Below, piece by piece: positions 1 to 9,997 of a stretch of DNA of 64,000 bases. Under the pieces are notes generated by a model, which worked only from the letters and a program-made list of their open reading frames with translations, did no database searches and was not told the origin of the DNA. Made by a program: the position numbers and the translations under genes. Source of the DNA: Dendrobium chrysotoxum (lineage: Eukaryota; Streptophyta; Magnoliopsida; Asparagales; Orchidaceae). Within the stretch, counting starts at the first letter, position 1; each line of letters begins with the position of its first letter. The DNA lies in the NCBI GenBank assembly GCA_019925795.1, contig CM034307.1:40201201-40265200 (forward strand), read 5' to 3'.

Positions 1-2146
1 ATGTTGTATCCTTTGTTATAAAGTTGACTGATGCTCAACAAGTTGTGTTTCAATCCATCTACAAGCAAAATATTGTCAATCATGAAATTTTTTGAATCAC
101 CAATTATACCTGCTCCTACCACCTTCCTAGTGGTGTTATCTCCAAGTGTAACCTTGCCTCCAGCTCTAGTTTCCAGCGAAATGAACTGATTTGGATCTCC
201 CATCATATGTCTTGAACATCCGCTATCCAGGTACCACATGCTCTCACGAGGCCTTTTGTGAGAGCACACCTACAAAATTATCAAACGTCAATTTTAGAAA
301 CCCAAATAAGTTTGAGTTCCTTCTTATGAAAAGAAGAATGTAGTGCATGTGTGTTGTACTGTGAAGCATACAATTTGGGTCTCCACACCTAATGTGTACT
401 ATGATGAATCATGCAGGTGTGTGAGATATGTCTTAGTATGCCACAAGAAAAAAAATCTAATGCCAGGAAAAGGATTAACTAATCTACATGGGTGATAGTG
501 CCTCTTCCTAGGTGTGTATGAAATATGCTTTGATGATTTTGAAACAGATTCTTCAAAAGGTGGAGGTGCATAAAATTGTGCAAAAGTAGGAGGTGTTTCA
601 TTTTTCTTAAAAGCATAAATTTTTTGTTTTAGAAATTCAATTTCTTTCATGAGACTTGCAATTTCAAACTTCAAATAATGCTCATCATTAGCTAAGTTAC
701 ATAATATGGTGTCCAGTTCTTTATAAGCTTTTTCTAAATCAACATGCAATATTTTTAATGACTCATGCTCAATAATTAGTTCAGAATGCTTTTTGTTTAA
801 TTCATCAAATTTAATTAAGTAAGGACATGTGATTGCTATCAAGTATAGAATGATCCTTAATCATAACATCATGCTCTTTTTGCAAATTCAGGAAATCCAA
901 TTTCAGGCTGGCATGTGTTTTCTTAAGTTTCATATATGATGAATGAATTTTTTCAGAAACATCTAGCAATTGATCATAAGTTAGCTCACATACCTCTTCT
1001 TGATCAGACTAACCAGAATGATTATCAGCCATCAGACACAAATTTATAGTCTGCTCCTCAGCTTCAGTCTTAGAGGAGTCGAATGAAGAATCTGCCCAGA
1101 ACACCTTCTGAATTCGCTTCTTATCTTTCCTAAACTTGGGTTTCTCCTCACCCTTCTTCTTGCTTGAGTGAGCCTTAAGTATAGGATAATCATCCTTTAT
1201 ATGTCCTGGCTTCCTGCATTCAAAGCAAATAGTATCAGATGAACCTTTAAAATTTTTGCTACTCTTACCTTTACTTTATTTCTAAAAGTTCTTATGTTTC
1301 TTCCTTAGAAAGCTTTTGAATTGCCTAGTGATTAAGGCAATATCATCACTATCAGACCCGGAAGAGTCAGTGTCAGTATCATTGGCCTTCAGTGCCATAA
1401 TTTTCTCCTCTTCTTCTCACCTGCATCAATTTGTCGTTAGTTCACTCCTTGCTCGTAAGCAATGAGTGACCCAAGTAAGTTATCAATAGAATAAGTGTTC
1501 AAATCTTTGGATTCAATAATTACAGTTATCTTGGCATCAAAAGAAGAAGGCAAACATCTCAGAATTTTGTTCACTTTTTCATAGTTTGTAAGTTCTCTTC
1601 CTAAATCATATAAAGAAGTGACAATTTGAGTGAACCTAGTATATATTTCAGAAATCGATTCACTAGGTTTCATGCGAAAGAATTCATAGTCGTGAAGTAA
1701 AATGTTCAATCTAGATTGCTTAACCTCAGATGTACCTTCATAAGTAATGCATAATCTATCCCAGATTTCTTTACCAGCAGTGCAAGTAGAAACACGCATG
1801 TAATCTTCAGATTTCAATGCATAGAAAAAATAGTTCAAATATTTGGTATTCAGTTGGGCTAAGTCCCGATTATTAAGAGTCCATTCAGTGAAAGGCAGTT
1901 CAGTTTTAACATTATTAATCATTCTAAAAGGTGTTTCATAACCATCCTTAACAAGCATCCACATGCAATAATCTATAGATTGAAGAAAAGTGGACATGCG
2001 AGTTTTTCAAAAATCAAAATATATGTTATCAAATAATGGTGGTCATGTAATTGAACAACCTTTAGTAGTATTACGATTACCAAAGTTAGCCATGTATCAA
2101 AATTCAAAAATTTTAAACTTAATTTTTGAATCCTGCTCTGATACCA
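1..2146 (-). pseudogene. Sirevirus-like Ty1/copia El1: gag and start of protease, broken
   Basis: This is the 5' internal part of a minus-strand copia element that runs off the left edge of the window. The gag ATG is the complement of 2091-2093, and the tRNA-Met primer site is the complement of 2135-2146. The gag product would package element RNA. Seen directly: the N-terminal gag domain, a coiled-coil region (about 850-600) and the protease start with its WYLDSGCSRH-like motif near 240-190. Damage: a CGA-to-TGA change about 20 codons in, a CAA-to-TAA stop near 1436, a shift near 450 that destroys the second zinc knuckle, and loss of the last cysteine of the first knuckle (CX2CX4HX4Y, about 1186-1229). 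El2 gag is the intact reference for all these comparisons. It is a dead copy. Confidence 0.85.
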
Positions 2147-2148
2147 CT

Positions 2149-2493
2149 TGAAAGTTTGATATGGATGTTAAGCCCTTATGAACTAGTCCCGAGGCTAACC
2201 AAGAGGAGGGGTGAATTGGTAGTTTTAAAAATTCGAGAACAAAATAATGATTTAAAATTATTTTTTGAATGTTTTAAAACTTTTATAATTATGCGATGAT
2301 GTGCATATATTCAATGATAACAGAATAATAATCACAATCACACAATCATCAATAGAAAAGTAAATATAAAAAATAATTAGAAAGAACACACCAAATTTTA
2401 TAGTGGTTCGGTCAACTTGACCTATGTCCACTCCTTGGAGCCTCGCCTCTGGGTATTGCACTAATACTAAGTGACTCTCCTTTTGCTCCCACA
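2149..2493 (-). repeat. El1 5' LTR, 3'-terminal part only
   Basis: On the plus strand it begins TGAAAGTTTGATATGG, the reverse of the LTR terminus, directly after the El1 primer site. It matches the first ~335 bp of the full minus-strand LTRs at 27209 and 34987. It then switches without a gap to plus-strand LTR sequence at a shared TAAGG (2489-2493). The missing part would contain U3 and the palindrome array. The U3 tip of what is probably the same LTR lies at 12936-13153. Confidence 0.8.
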
Positions 2494-3099
2494 GTAAGGC
2501 TGCTCCGAGCACGGATCAGAGTCATCTTCTCCGCTCGTCGTCTTTCGTCTAGTCGGTGTTCGTCGTGGGAGGATCGTTCGCAAGAAGATCCGGGGTACTC
2601 TGCCCGCTTCAGGTGGAAGCAAAAGGAGTTCGTAGGTTCTCTGCCTGCTTCAGGAGGAAGCGAAAGGAGTTCGAAGGTTCTCTGCCTGCTTCAGGAGGAA
2701 GCGAAAGGAGGTCGGGTTCTCTGCCTCACCGTGTGGTGAAAAGGAGATTTTTGTACAGGCTTCTCCGCCTTGCTGTGGGAGCAAAAGGAGAGACACTTCT
2801 GTTTAGTACAATACACGGAGGGGAGGCTCCGGGGAGTGGACGTAGGTCAAGTTGACCGAACCACTATAAAATCTGGTTTGCTTTTCTGATTCAATTCTGC
2901 ACTTTAATTTTTCTAATATTAACTGCTTGGGTGAATATATGTGGTTGATCTTTTTATCGTTGTTTTAATTCATTTCCACTGCACGTTATAAAAAGATTTT
3001 CATAGTTATCATGAAATTTTTAAATAACCAATTCACCCCCCCCTCTTGGTTAGCCTCGGGACTAGTTCACTAGGGCTTAACATCCCTATCGAACTTTCA
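2494..3099 (+). repeat. El2 5' LTR, truncated (R/U5 side only)
   Basis: It matches the end of the 3' LTR from 12494 to 12935 and finishes ACTTTCA directly before the primer site. About 1.1 kb of U3, including the TATA-like box and palindrome array found in the 3' LTR, is missing, so El2 has no 5' promoter. It also carries a short tandem repeat (2592-2716) that the 3' LTR lacks. Confidence 0.85.
2592..2716 (+). repeat. ~41-bp tandem repeat inside the LTR, three copies
   Basis: Units start near 2592, 2635 and 2676, each built around GGTTCTCTGCCTGCTTCAGG followed by GAAGCGAAAGGAG. The same block in reverse is repeated about three times in the minus-strand LTRs (about 27595-27705, 35395-35500 and 43580-43690). 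It is absent from the El2 3' LTR, so copy number differs between the two LTRs of one element. Confidence 0.8.
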
Positions 3100-3101
3100 A
3101 G

Positions 3102-3113
3102 TGGTATCAGAGA
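3102..3113 (+). other. Primer binding site of El2 (initiator tRNA-Met)
   Basis: TGGTATCAGAGA lies two bases after the 5' LTR terminal CA and matches the canonical TGGTATCAGAGC except for the last base. It primes minus-strand DNA synthesis. It is not a tRNA gene. Confidence 0.9.
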
Positions 3114-3154
3114 GGGATTCAAAATTTAGGTTTAAAAACTTTTGAATTTGATCC

Positions 3155-4966
3155 ATGGCTAACTGTAATAATCGTAATACTGCTGAAGGATATTCTATTA
3201 CAAGACCACCGTTGTTTGATAATATTCCTTTTGATTTTTGGAAAACACGCATGTCTACTTTTCTACAGTCTATTGATTATCTCATGTGGATGTTAGTTAA
3301 GGACGGATACGAACCACCTTTTAGACTGATTAACAATGTGAAAACTGAACTGCCTTTTACTGATTGGACGTTTGATGATCGTGATTTAGCACAGTTAAAT
3401 GCAAAATGCTTGAACTGTTTCTTTTGTGCTTTAAAATCTGAAGACTATATGCGTGTTTCTACTTATACAACGGGAAAGAAAATCTGGGATAGATTATGCA
3501 TAACATACGAAGGTACAACTGAAGTCAAACAGTCTAGGTTAAACATCTTATTACATGATTACGAACTTTTTTGCATGAAACCTAGTGAGACTATTTCAGA
3601 AATGTACACAAGGTTCACTCAGATTGTTACCTCTTTGCATGTTCTAGGTAAAGAACTTACTAACTACGAAAGAGTGAACAAAATTCTAAGATGTTTGCCT
3701 GCTTCTTATGATGCTAAGATTACTGCTATTACTGATTCTAAAGATTTAAACACTTACTCTATTGACAGCTTACTTGGATCACTTATTGCTTACGAGCAAG
3801 GGGTGAACCAAAGGCAACTTGATGCCGGTGAACGCAAGAAAGAGAAGACAGTGGCACTAAAGGCCAAGGATTCAGATGCTAGCACTTCCGGGTCTGATAG
3901 CGATGATGTTGCCTTAATCACAAGGCAATTCAAAAGCTTTCTAAGGAAGAAACATAAGAACTATCAGAAGTGGAACAAGGGTAAGTCCAATAAAAATTTT
4001 AAGAGTTCATCTGAATCTGTTTGTTTTGAATGCAAGAAGCCTGGACACATAAAGGCTGATTGTCTAACACTTAAAGCTCACCCAAGCAAGGAGAAGGGTG
4101 AGGAGAAACCAAAGTTCAGAAAGGACAAGAAGCGGATTCAGAAGGCGTTCTGGGCAGACTTTGCATCCGACTCTTCTGAGACTGAAGCTGAAGAGGAGGA
4201 AACAAACTTGTGTCTTATGGCTGATGATCACCCTGGTCAGTCGGATCAGGACGAGGTATGTGAGCTTACCTACGATCAATTATTTGAAGTTTCTGAAAGA
4301 ATTCATACATCGTATATGAAGCTTAAGAAAACTCATGCTAGTTTGAAATTAGATTACTTAACTTTGCAAAAAGAGCATGATTCTGTAGTTAAAGATCATT
4401 CCATACTTGATTCAAATCACATGTCTTTGCTTGATGAATTCGATGAGTTGAATAAAAAATATTCTGATTTAGTTTCTAAGCATGATTCATTGCAAACTAC
4501 GCATGTGGACTTAGAAAGAGCTTTTAAAGAATTAGATACAATGGCATGTGAAGTAGAAAGTAGCAAGGGAACCTTGAAATTTGAAATTGCAAGTTTAAAG
4601 AAAGAAAATGAGTTTTTGAAAGTAAAGATCAGTGCTTTTGAAAAGAACAAAATACCGCCTACTTTTGAACAGTTTTATGAACCGCCACCTTTTGAAAAAT
4701 CTGTTGCAAGTTCTTCAAAGCATGTTTCATATACATCTAGGAAGAGGCATTATCATCCACGTAGATTAGTTAACCCTTTTCCTGGTGTTAGATGTTTTTC
4801 ATGTGGCATGTTAGGACATATTTCTCACACATGCACTGTTCACCGTAGTACACATTGGGTGTGGAAACCCAAACTGCCTGTTTCACAGCACAGCACGCAT
4901 GTATTGCATTCTTCTTTTCATAAGAAGGAACCCAAACTTGTTTGGGTTCCTAAGACTGACGTTTGA
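3155..4966 (+). CDS. gag: Gag of El2, Sirevirus-like Ty1/copia, intact ORF
   Basis: A 603-aa capsid/nucleocapsid protein of a plant copia retrotransposon. The start ATG at 3155 is 42 bp downstream of the primer site and its context is shared by El1 and El5. Visible parts: an N-terminal UBN2/copia gag domain (about residues 20-220), a first CCHC zinc knuckle CFECKKPGHIKADC (about 290-303), an acidic stretch, a long heptad-rich coiled coil (about 390-510), and a second perfect CCHC knuckle CFSCGMLGHISHTC (about 547-560). The large size, coiled coil and two knuckles fit the Sirevirus/Maximus lineage. It is the only uninterrupted gag in the window. It ends at TGA 4964-4966, out of frame with pol. 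The 5' LTR promoter is missing, so expression would need an outside promoter. Confidence 0.92.
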   Translation: MANCNNRNTAEGYSITRPPLFDNIPFDFWKTRMSTFLQSIDYLMWMLVKDGYEPPFRLINNVKTELPFTDWTFDDRDLAQLNAKCLNCFFCALKSEDYMRVSTYTTGKKIWDRLCITYEGTTEVKQSRLNILLHDYELFCMKPSETISEMYTRFTQIVTSLHVLGKELTNYERVNKILRCLPASYDAKITAITDSKDLNTYSIDSLLGSLIAYEQGVNQRQLDAGERKKEKTVALKAKDSDASTSGSDSDDVALITRQFKSFLRKKHKNYQKWNKGKSNKNFKSSSESVCFECKKPGHIKADCLTLKAHPSKEKGEEKPKFRKDKKRIQKAFWADFASDSSETEAEEEETNLCLMADDHPGQSDQDEVCELTYDQLFEVSERIHTSYMKLKKTHASLKLDYLTLQKEHDSVVKDHSILDSNHMSLLDEFDELNKKYSDLVSKHDSLQTTHVDLERAFKELDTMACEVESSKGTLKFEIASLKKENEFLKVKISAFEKNKIPPTFEQFYEPPPFEKSVASSSKHVSYTSRKRHYHPRRLVNPFPGVRCFSCGMLGHISHTCTVHRSTHWVWKPKLPVSQHSTHVLHSSFHKKEPKLVWVPKTDV

Positions 4967-7900
4967 TACTTTTGTAGGTGTGCTCTCACATAGGACCTCG
5001 TGAGAGCATGTGGTACCTGGACAGCGGATGTTCTAGACATATAGCTAGAGATGCAAATCAGTTCATTTCGCTGGAGGCCAGAGCTGGAGGCAAGGTTACA
5101 CTTGGAGATAACACCACCAGGAAGGTGGTAGGCACAGGTATAATTAGTGATTCAAAGAACTTTATGATTGATAATGTTTTGCTTGTAGATGGACTGAAAT
5201 ACAACCTGCTGAGCATCAGTCAACTCTGTGACAAGGGATACAACATCAAATTCCTGCCCACTGGCTGCATTTTAAGCTTAAATGATGAAGTTTTTTTATA
5301 GGGGCAAAGGATCAACAACGTCTACAAGCTGGATGTAAGTAGCATTAAATCTGATAATTCAATTTCCTTAAAAACAGCTACTGATGAGTCTTGGTTATGG
5401 CATAGGAGATTGTGTCATGCCAGTATGAAAACCCTTAGGAGAGTCACCAAAAAGGATTTAGTTAGAGGTGTGCCCAAGCTTAAGTTCACTAAGGATCACC
5501 TGTGTGATGCCTGTCAGTTGGGGAAGCAAGTCCAGTCCTCTTTTCACTCTGTTAAGGACATTAGCACCTCTAGACCTTTAGAAGTTCTTCACATGGACCT
5601 CTTTGGACCCATTAGCACTGCCAGCTTAGGGGGGAGAGTCTATGGTTTTGTGATTGTAGATGATTATTCGAGGTTCACTTGGGTTAAGTTTTTGTCACAT
5701 AAATCTGAGTCATTTGATGAGTTTAGATCCTTCTCTACTTGGATTCAGAAGAAGTTAGGATGTGAGATTATTACCATCCATAGTGATCACGGAGGGGAAT
5801 TTGAAAATGAAAGGTTTGGAAGCTTTTGTGAGGATCATGGGATTAGTCACAATTTTTCAGCTCCTAGGACCCCTCAGCAGAACGGGGTAGCTGAAAGGAA
5901 GAACAGGACCTTAGTTGAAGCCGCTAGAGCCATGCTTGCCGAGTATTCACTTCCAAAATACTTTTGGGCTGAAGCGGTGAATACTGCCTGTTATGTGCTG
6001 AATAGGGTGAATGTGAGAGTCAAACTGAACAAGACACCTTATGAGATCATTAAGGGTAGAACTCCAAATCTGTCCCACCTCCATGTCTTTGGCTGTAAGG
6101 TTTTCATTCTGAACAATGGGAAGTCACCCTTAGGAAAATTTGACCCCAAATCTAATGAAGGAGTGTTCTTAGGATATTCAAGTGTGGGGAAATCCTTTAG
6201 GGTGTTCAATAGGAGGACTTTGGTGGTGGAGGTAACAACCCATGTAGTGTTTGGTGAATCTGATCCTAAGGAGTCTAGATCTGAAGTTGAAGATGAAGAG
6301 ATTATTGAGGTTACCCAAGGAGTTGGAAATACAAATTTGGAGGAAAGGGTAGAACCTCAAACAGAGTTGCCTAGAGATTGGAGATATTCTTCGAGTCATC
6401 CTAAAGAACTGATCTTAGGAGACCCTTCTGAAGGTGTTAGGACTAGGCATGGACTTAGGAAGGAAGTAAACCATTCTGCCTTTATCTCAATGACTGAACC
6501 CACCAACATCAATCAAGCCCTGTCGGATGAGTTTTAGATTTTAGCTATGCAGGAAGAATTGAATCAATTTATAAGGAATGATGTTTGGGAGTTAGTAGAA
6601 AGACCTAGAAACCAAAGTATTGTGGGAACCAAGTGGGTCTTTAAGAATAAGATGAATGATTCTGGTGTGGTGGTGAGAAATAAGGCAAGATTGGTGGCTA
6701 AGGGGTATAATCAGATAGAAGGGATAGATTTTGAGGAAACTTTTGCCCCTGTAGCTAGATTGGAAGCCATTAGAGTGCTACTAGCCTTTGCCTGTTACAA
6801 GGGATTTAAGCTGTTTCAAATGGATGTCAAGAGTGCCTTTTTAAATGGGGTAATTAAAGAAGATATTTTTGTAGAACAACCCCCAGGTTTTGAGAGTTCC
6901 CAATATCCAAGTCATGTCTATAAATTAAAAAAGGCCTTATATGGATTGAAACAGGCACCCAGAGCTTGGTATGAGAGGCTTAGCACATTCCTGTTAGAAA
7001 GAGAGTTTGTTAAGGGGAGCGTAGACACCACCCTTTTTCTAAGGAGATTAGGGGATGACTTACTCATTGTCCAGATCTATGTTGATGATATAATTTTTGG
7101 ATCTTCTGATAAATATTTATGTGAAGAGTTTTCTAAAACGATGAGTAAGGAGTTTGAGATGAGTATGATGGGAGAATTGTCCTACTTTTTGGGGTTTAGC
7201 ATAGGCAAACGGATGATGGAACCTTTCTCAATCAATCAAAATACACTAAAGATATTTTGAAGAAATATGAAATGGACAAAGCCAAGCCAATCAATACTCC
7301 CATGCCCTCCTCAGTTCAGTTAGATAAGGATTCAAATGGAAAATCTGTTGATCAGAAGAAGTATAGAGGGATAATAGGTTCACTGCTTTACCTGACTGCT
7401 AGCCGACCTGATATCATGTTTAGTGTCTGTCTTTGTGCTAGGTTTCAGGCTGATCCTAAAGAGTCCCACCTGACTGCTGTTAAGAGAATTATTAGATATC
7501 TTTTAGAAACCCTAAACCTAGGAATTTGGTACCCTATGCACAGCACCTCTTTTGAGATCATTGGATATTCTGATTCTGACTTTGCGGGGTGTATGGTGGA
7601 TAGGAAGAGTACTTCTTGGACTTGTCAATTTATAGGACAGTCGTTAGTCTCCTGGTCCAGTAGAAAACAGAACTCAGTTGCACTTTCCACTGCTGAAGCT
7701 GAGTACATTGCCTTAGGGAGTTGTGTGGCCCAAGTTCTTTGGTTGAAGCAGCAAGTCTTGGATTTAAGAGTACCTGTTGGCACAATTTCTGTTCTATGTG
7801 ATAATACTAGTGCCATCTGTATCTCTAAAAATCCAATCCAACATTCTAGGACCAAACACATTGACATTAGGCATCACTTCATTAGGGACCATGTTACAAA

Positions 7901-8027
7901 AGGGGACATTGAGCTACACCACGTAGCAACTGAAAATCAGCTGGCTGACATATTCACTAAATCACTGGCCTTTGACTCATTCAGCATTTTGAGAACCAGA
8001 TTAGAAGTGATTGATATAAATGCTTGA
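4967..8027 (+). pseudogene. pol: Pol of El2: protease, integrase, reverse transcriptase, RNase H; broken
   Basis: The domain order PR-IN-RT-RH is that of Ty1/copia. Seen directly: protease DSG (5020-5028) within WYLDSGCSRH; the GAG-pre-integrase HHCC region (about 5395-5540); an integrase core with LHMDLFGP, VDDYSRFTW and PQQNGVAERKNRT; reverse transcriptase with QMDVKSAFLNG, YGLKQAPRAWY and the catalytic YVDD in IYVDDIIFGS (about 7078); and RNase H with SDSDFAG and STAEAEYIAL. The frame opens at 4978, directly after an in-frame TAG, and is -1 relative to gag. Damage: CAG-to-TAG at 5299-5301, TGG-to-TAG at 6535-6537, and a one-base loss near 7203 that moves the last 256 codons into another frame. 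El4 and El5 show the original bases, so these are El2 mutations. It cannot make a full Pol. Confidence 0.93.
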
Positions 8028-9379
8028 TTCTGATGACTGCTGATTTATGATTGTTCTGATTGGTATTCTGATTTCTGTTAGTTAGTTTTGGTATTCTGAT
8101 TTCTGATTTCTGTTAGTTAGTTTTGGTTTGATTATTTACTTTCAGTTGATTTTATTTCTTCTACTGATTTCTATGTTAGCCTTATTGTTAGTTTGATTTG
8201 AGTATTTACTTTGCTATAATTTTCTACCTGTTTTTATTTATTTACTGGTTCATATCTTGCACTTACTGTTTTATGCTTTTCAAGATCTGATCACCGCTCA
8301 CTACTTCTGGTGATCTGAATTTTTGACTGGGAGTTTTTACCTTATTTTGGTTTGGAAGCTGATAAGCAGTGATTGACTTCGCTGAATCTGTTAAAGGGAA
8401 GAAATATTGATAATTGTTTCTCTTCCTTTAACTCCTTTACTGGTGTGTAGTTTCTTTTAAATAAAAATCTTTTTCAAAATTAAAATGTTAGTTTTTGAAA
8501 TAGAGATTATTTTATCTTCCTACAGTAATCTGCCTCATATCAATAGTGTTTTTCAAAGTCTTGAGTCATTAGTTTGATTTTCTAAACCAAGTGATTGCAT
8601 TTATCATATGTTGTATGGCTTTTATTTTGTGAATCATTCTTCCTTACTGCGGAGAGTCATCTCCTATGTCTGGAAGATAATCTCACAACTGAGACTCTTT
8701 AATGATTTTGAAAAGGAGATAGCTTATAAAAGATGCGCAGTGCGCTAGATAATTTGAAAAAGAGGCATAAAATGAGCCCAAAACTGAAAAGATGCGAAAT
8801 TGCCAAATTGAATACACAAAGTGTATCAAAAAATCAAAAGATGCGCAAAGCGCCAACCAATTTGAAAAAGAGGCACAAAATGAGCCCAAAATAAGCTTTC
8901 TTCCCTTTCAGATTATTAAATGTCTTAGAAAAATCTGTGCGCCACTTAATATTTTCAAAAGCTTGAGTCTTGAAAATCCTGATTTCTGATTTTTTACTTT
9001 GTAACACTATTATATCAGATATTTTTCTGGAACGAGGCTTGAAAGTATTTCTTTTCAAATCTAATGTCTTTTATTCTGAATCGGATTTTTGTTTTGAAAG
9101 AGGTTTACATCGATAAGGTGCCCGGGGTCGGAGCTACGAACGTTGATTATTTCCAACCTTTTCTGGATTTCAGCGCTGTCAATCGTCATGTCATTGGTTT
9201 TCGAATCTAAAGTCAAGAAAAAAATTCTAATTTTCTAAGAGCAGCTTAATAAAAAAAAAAACTTCTATGTGTTTTTGCGGTCAGTTTTATTCGTCTTTTT
9301 GTTATTTTGTTTTCATGGTTGTATTTTTGGGATCCTGATCGATCATCTTTATCCTTCATCCTTTTCTGCTTTTCTTCAC
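8028..9379 (+). other. El2 post-pol noncoding region with a ~108-bp direct repeat
   Basis: No gene is supported here. It is collinear with the reversed 29230-30430 and 37070-38270 stretches of El4 and El5 up to about 9240. Inside, two units of about 108 bp (near 8728 and 8836) share AAAAGATGCGCA followed by AATTTGAAAAAGAGGCA and AAAATGAGCCCAAAA. A third AAAAGATGCG lies at 8789. Short ORFs here are overlapping frame noise. After about 9240 El2 enters sequence that El4 and El5 have lost. Confidence 0.7.
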
Positions 9380-9903
9380 ATCGTCCTGGACGATACACCG
9401 ATCGTCCTGGACGATCCTCTTCATCCTGGACGATCCAAAAATCATCCTGGACGATTCATTCAAAATCATACCCACTGCTCCTGCTGCTGAAACTACCCCA
9501 ATTATTGGTGATCGTCCTGGACGATTCTTACATCGTCATGGATGATATGATCCATATCTTCCTGATCTGATCAAACAGCTAACATTGCACCAATTATTGC
9601 CCATCATCCTGGATGATCCACCTCATCGTCCTGGACGATCCACGTGTCAGCCGCTGGACAATTGGAATTCGGCCCGTCTGACATATTTATTGCATATCGT
9701 CCCGGACGATCCACCTAATCGTCCTGGACGATACTTTTCATCAACGGTCGCCCAGCCTGACTCCTCGGGAGGATCGCCTGTGTCTAATCATCCTGGACGA
9801 TCTCTGATCGTCCTGGACGATCGAACCGCCTTTTTGACCAATCGTCCAGAACGTCATAAATGACCACATCGTCCCGGACGATCCCGCGATCGTACGGGAC
9901 GAT
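9380..9903 (+). repeat. Paired-palindrome array upstream of the El2 extra ORF
   Basis: Fourteen near-copies of ATCGTCC-N-GGACGAT occur as seven pairs. Centres are 9387/9408, 9427/9448, 9518/9539, 9610/9632, 9703/9725, 9794/9814 and 9875/9896. Within a pair the centres are 20-22 bp apart, mostly 21. Successive pairs lie about 92 bp apart, except the first (40) and last (81). Common variants change CG to CA or TG, as expected from methyl-CpG decay. The last centre is about 20 bp before a TATA box. The same motif fills the LTR, but little other LTR sequence is present here. Confidence 0.9.
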
Positions 9904-9915
9904 CAGTCCGTTTTC

Positions 9916-9923
9916 TATTTAAA
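9916..9923 (+). promoter_or_regulatory. Candidate TATA box for the El2 extra ORF
   Basis: TATTTAAA (in CTATTTAAACAG) lies about 20 bp after the last palindrome centre and 75 bp before the ORF ATG at 9998. It is followed by a pyrimidine-rich leader. El3 has a TATA box at nearly the same distance from its decayed copy of the ORF. The promoter role is inferred. Confidence 0.55.
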
Positions 9924-9997
9924 CAGCAGTTTTCTTCATGTTTTTCACATCTTTTTTCCTCCACTTTCCTTCTCCTTTTCTCCTCTTTGGGTTCCTA

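Noticed and set aside
3102..3113. tRNA-Met-like sequence (also near 2135, 34980, 43181 and 15189)
   Set aside because: Only the 12-base primer-complementary part is present next to LTR ends. There is no cloverleaf, so these are primer sites and not tRNA genes.
9380..9903. Regularly spaced palindromes resembling a CRISPR array
   Set aside because: Repeats are 15 bp, paired at 21 bp, imperfect, and lie inside a plant LTR retrotransposon. There are no cas genes and the host is eukaryotic.
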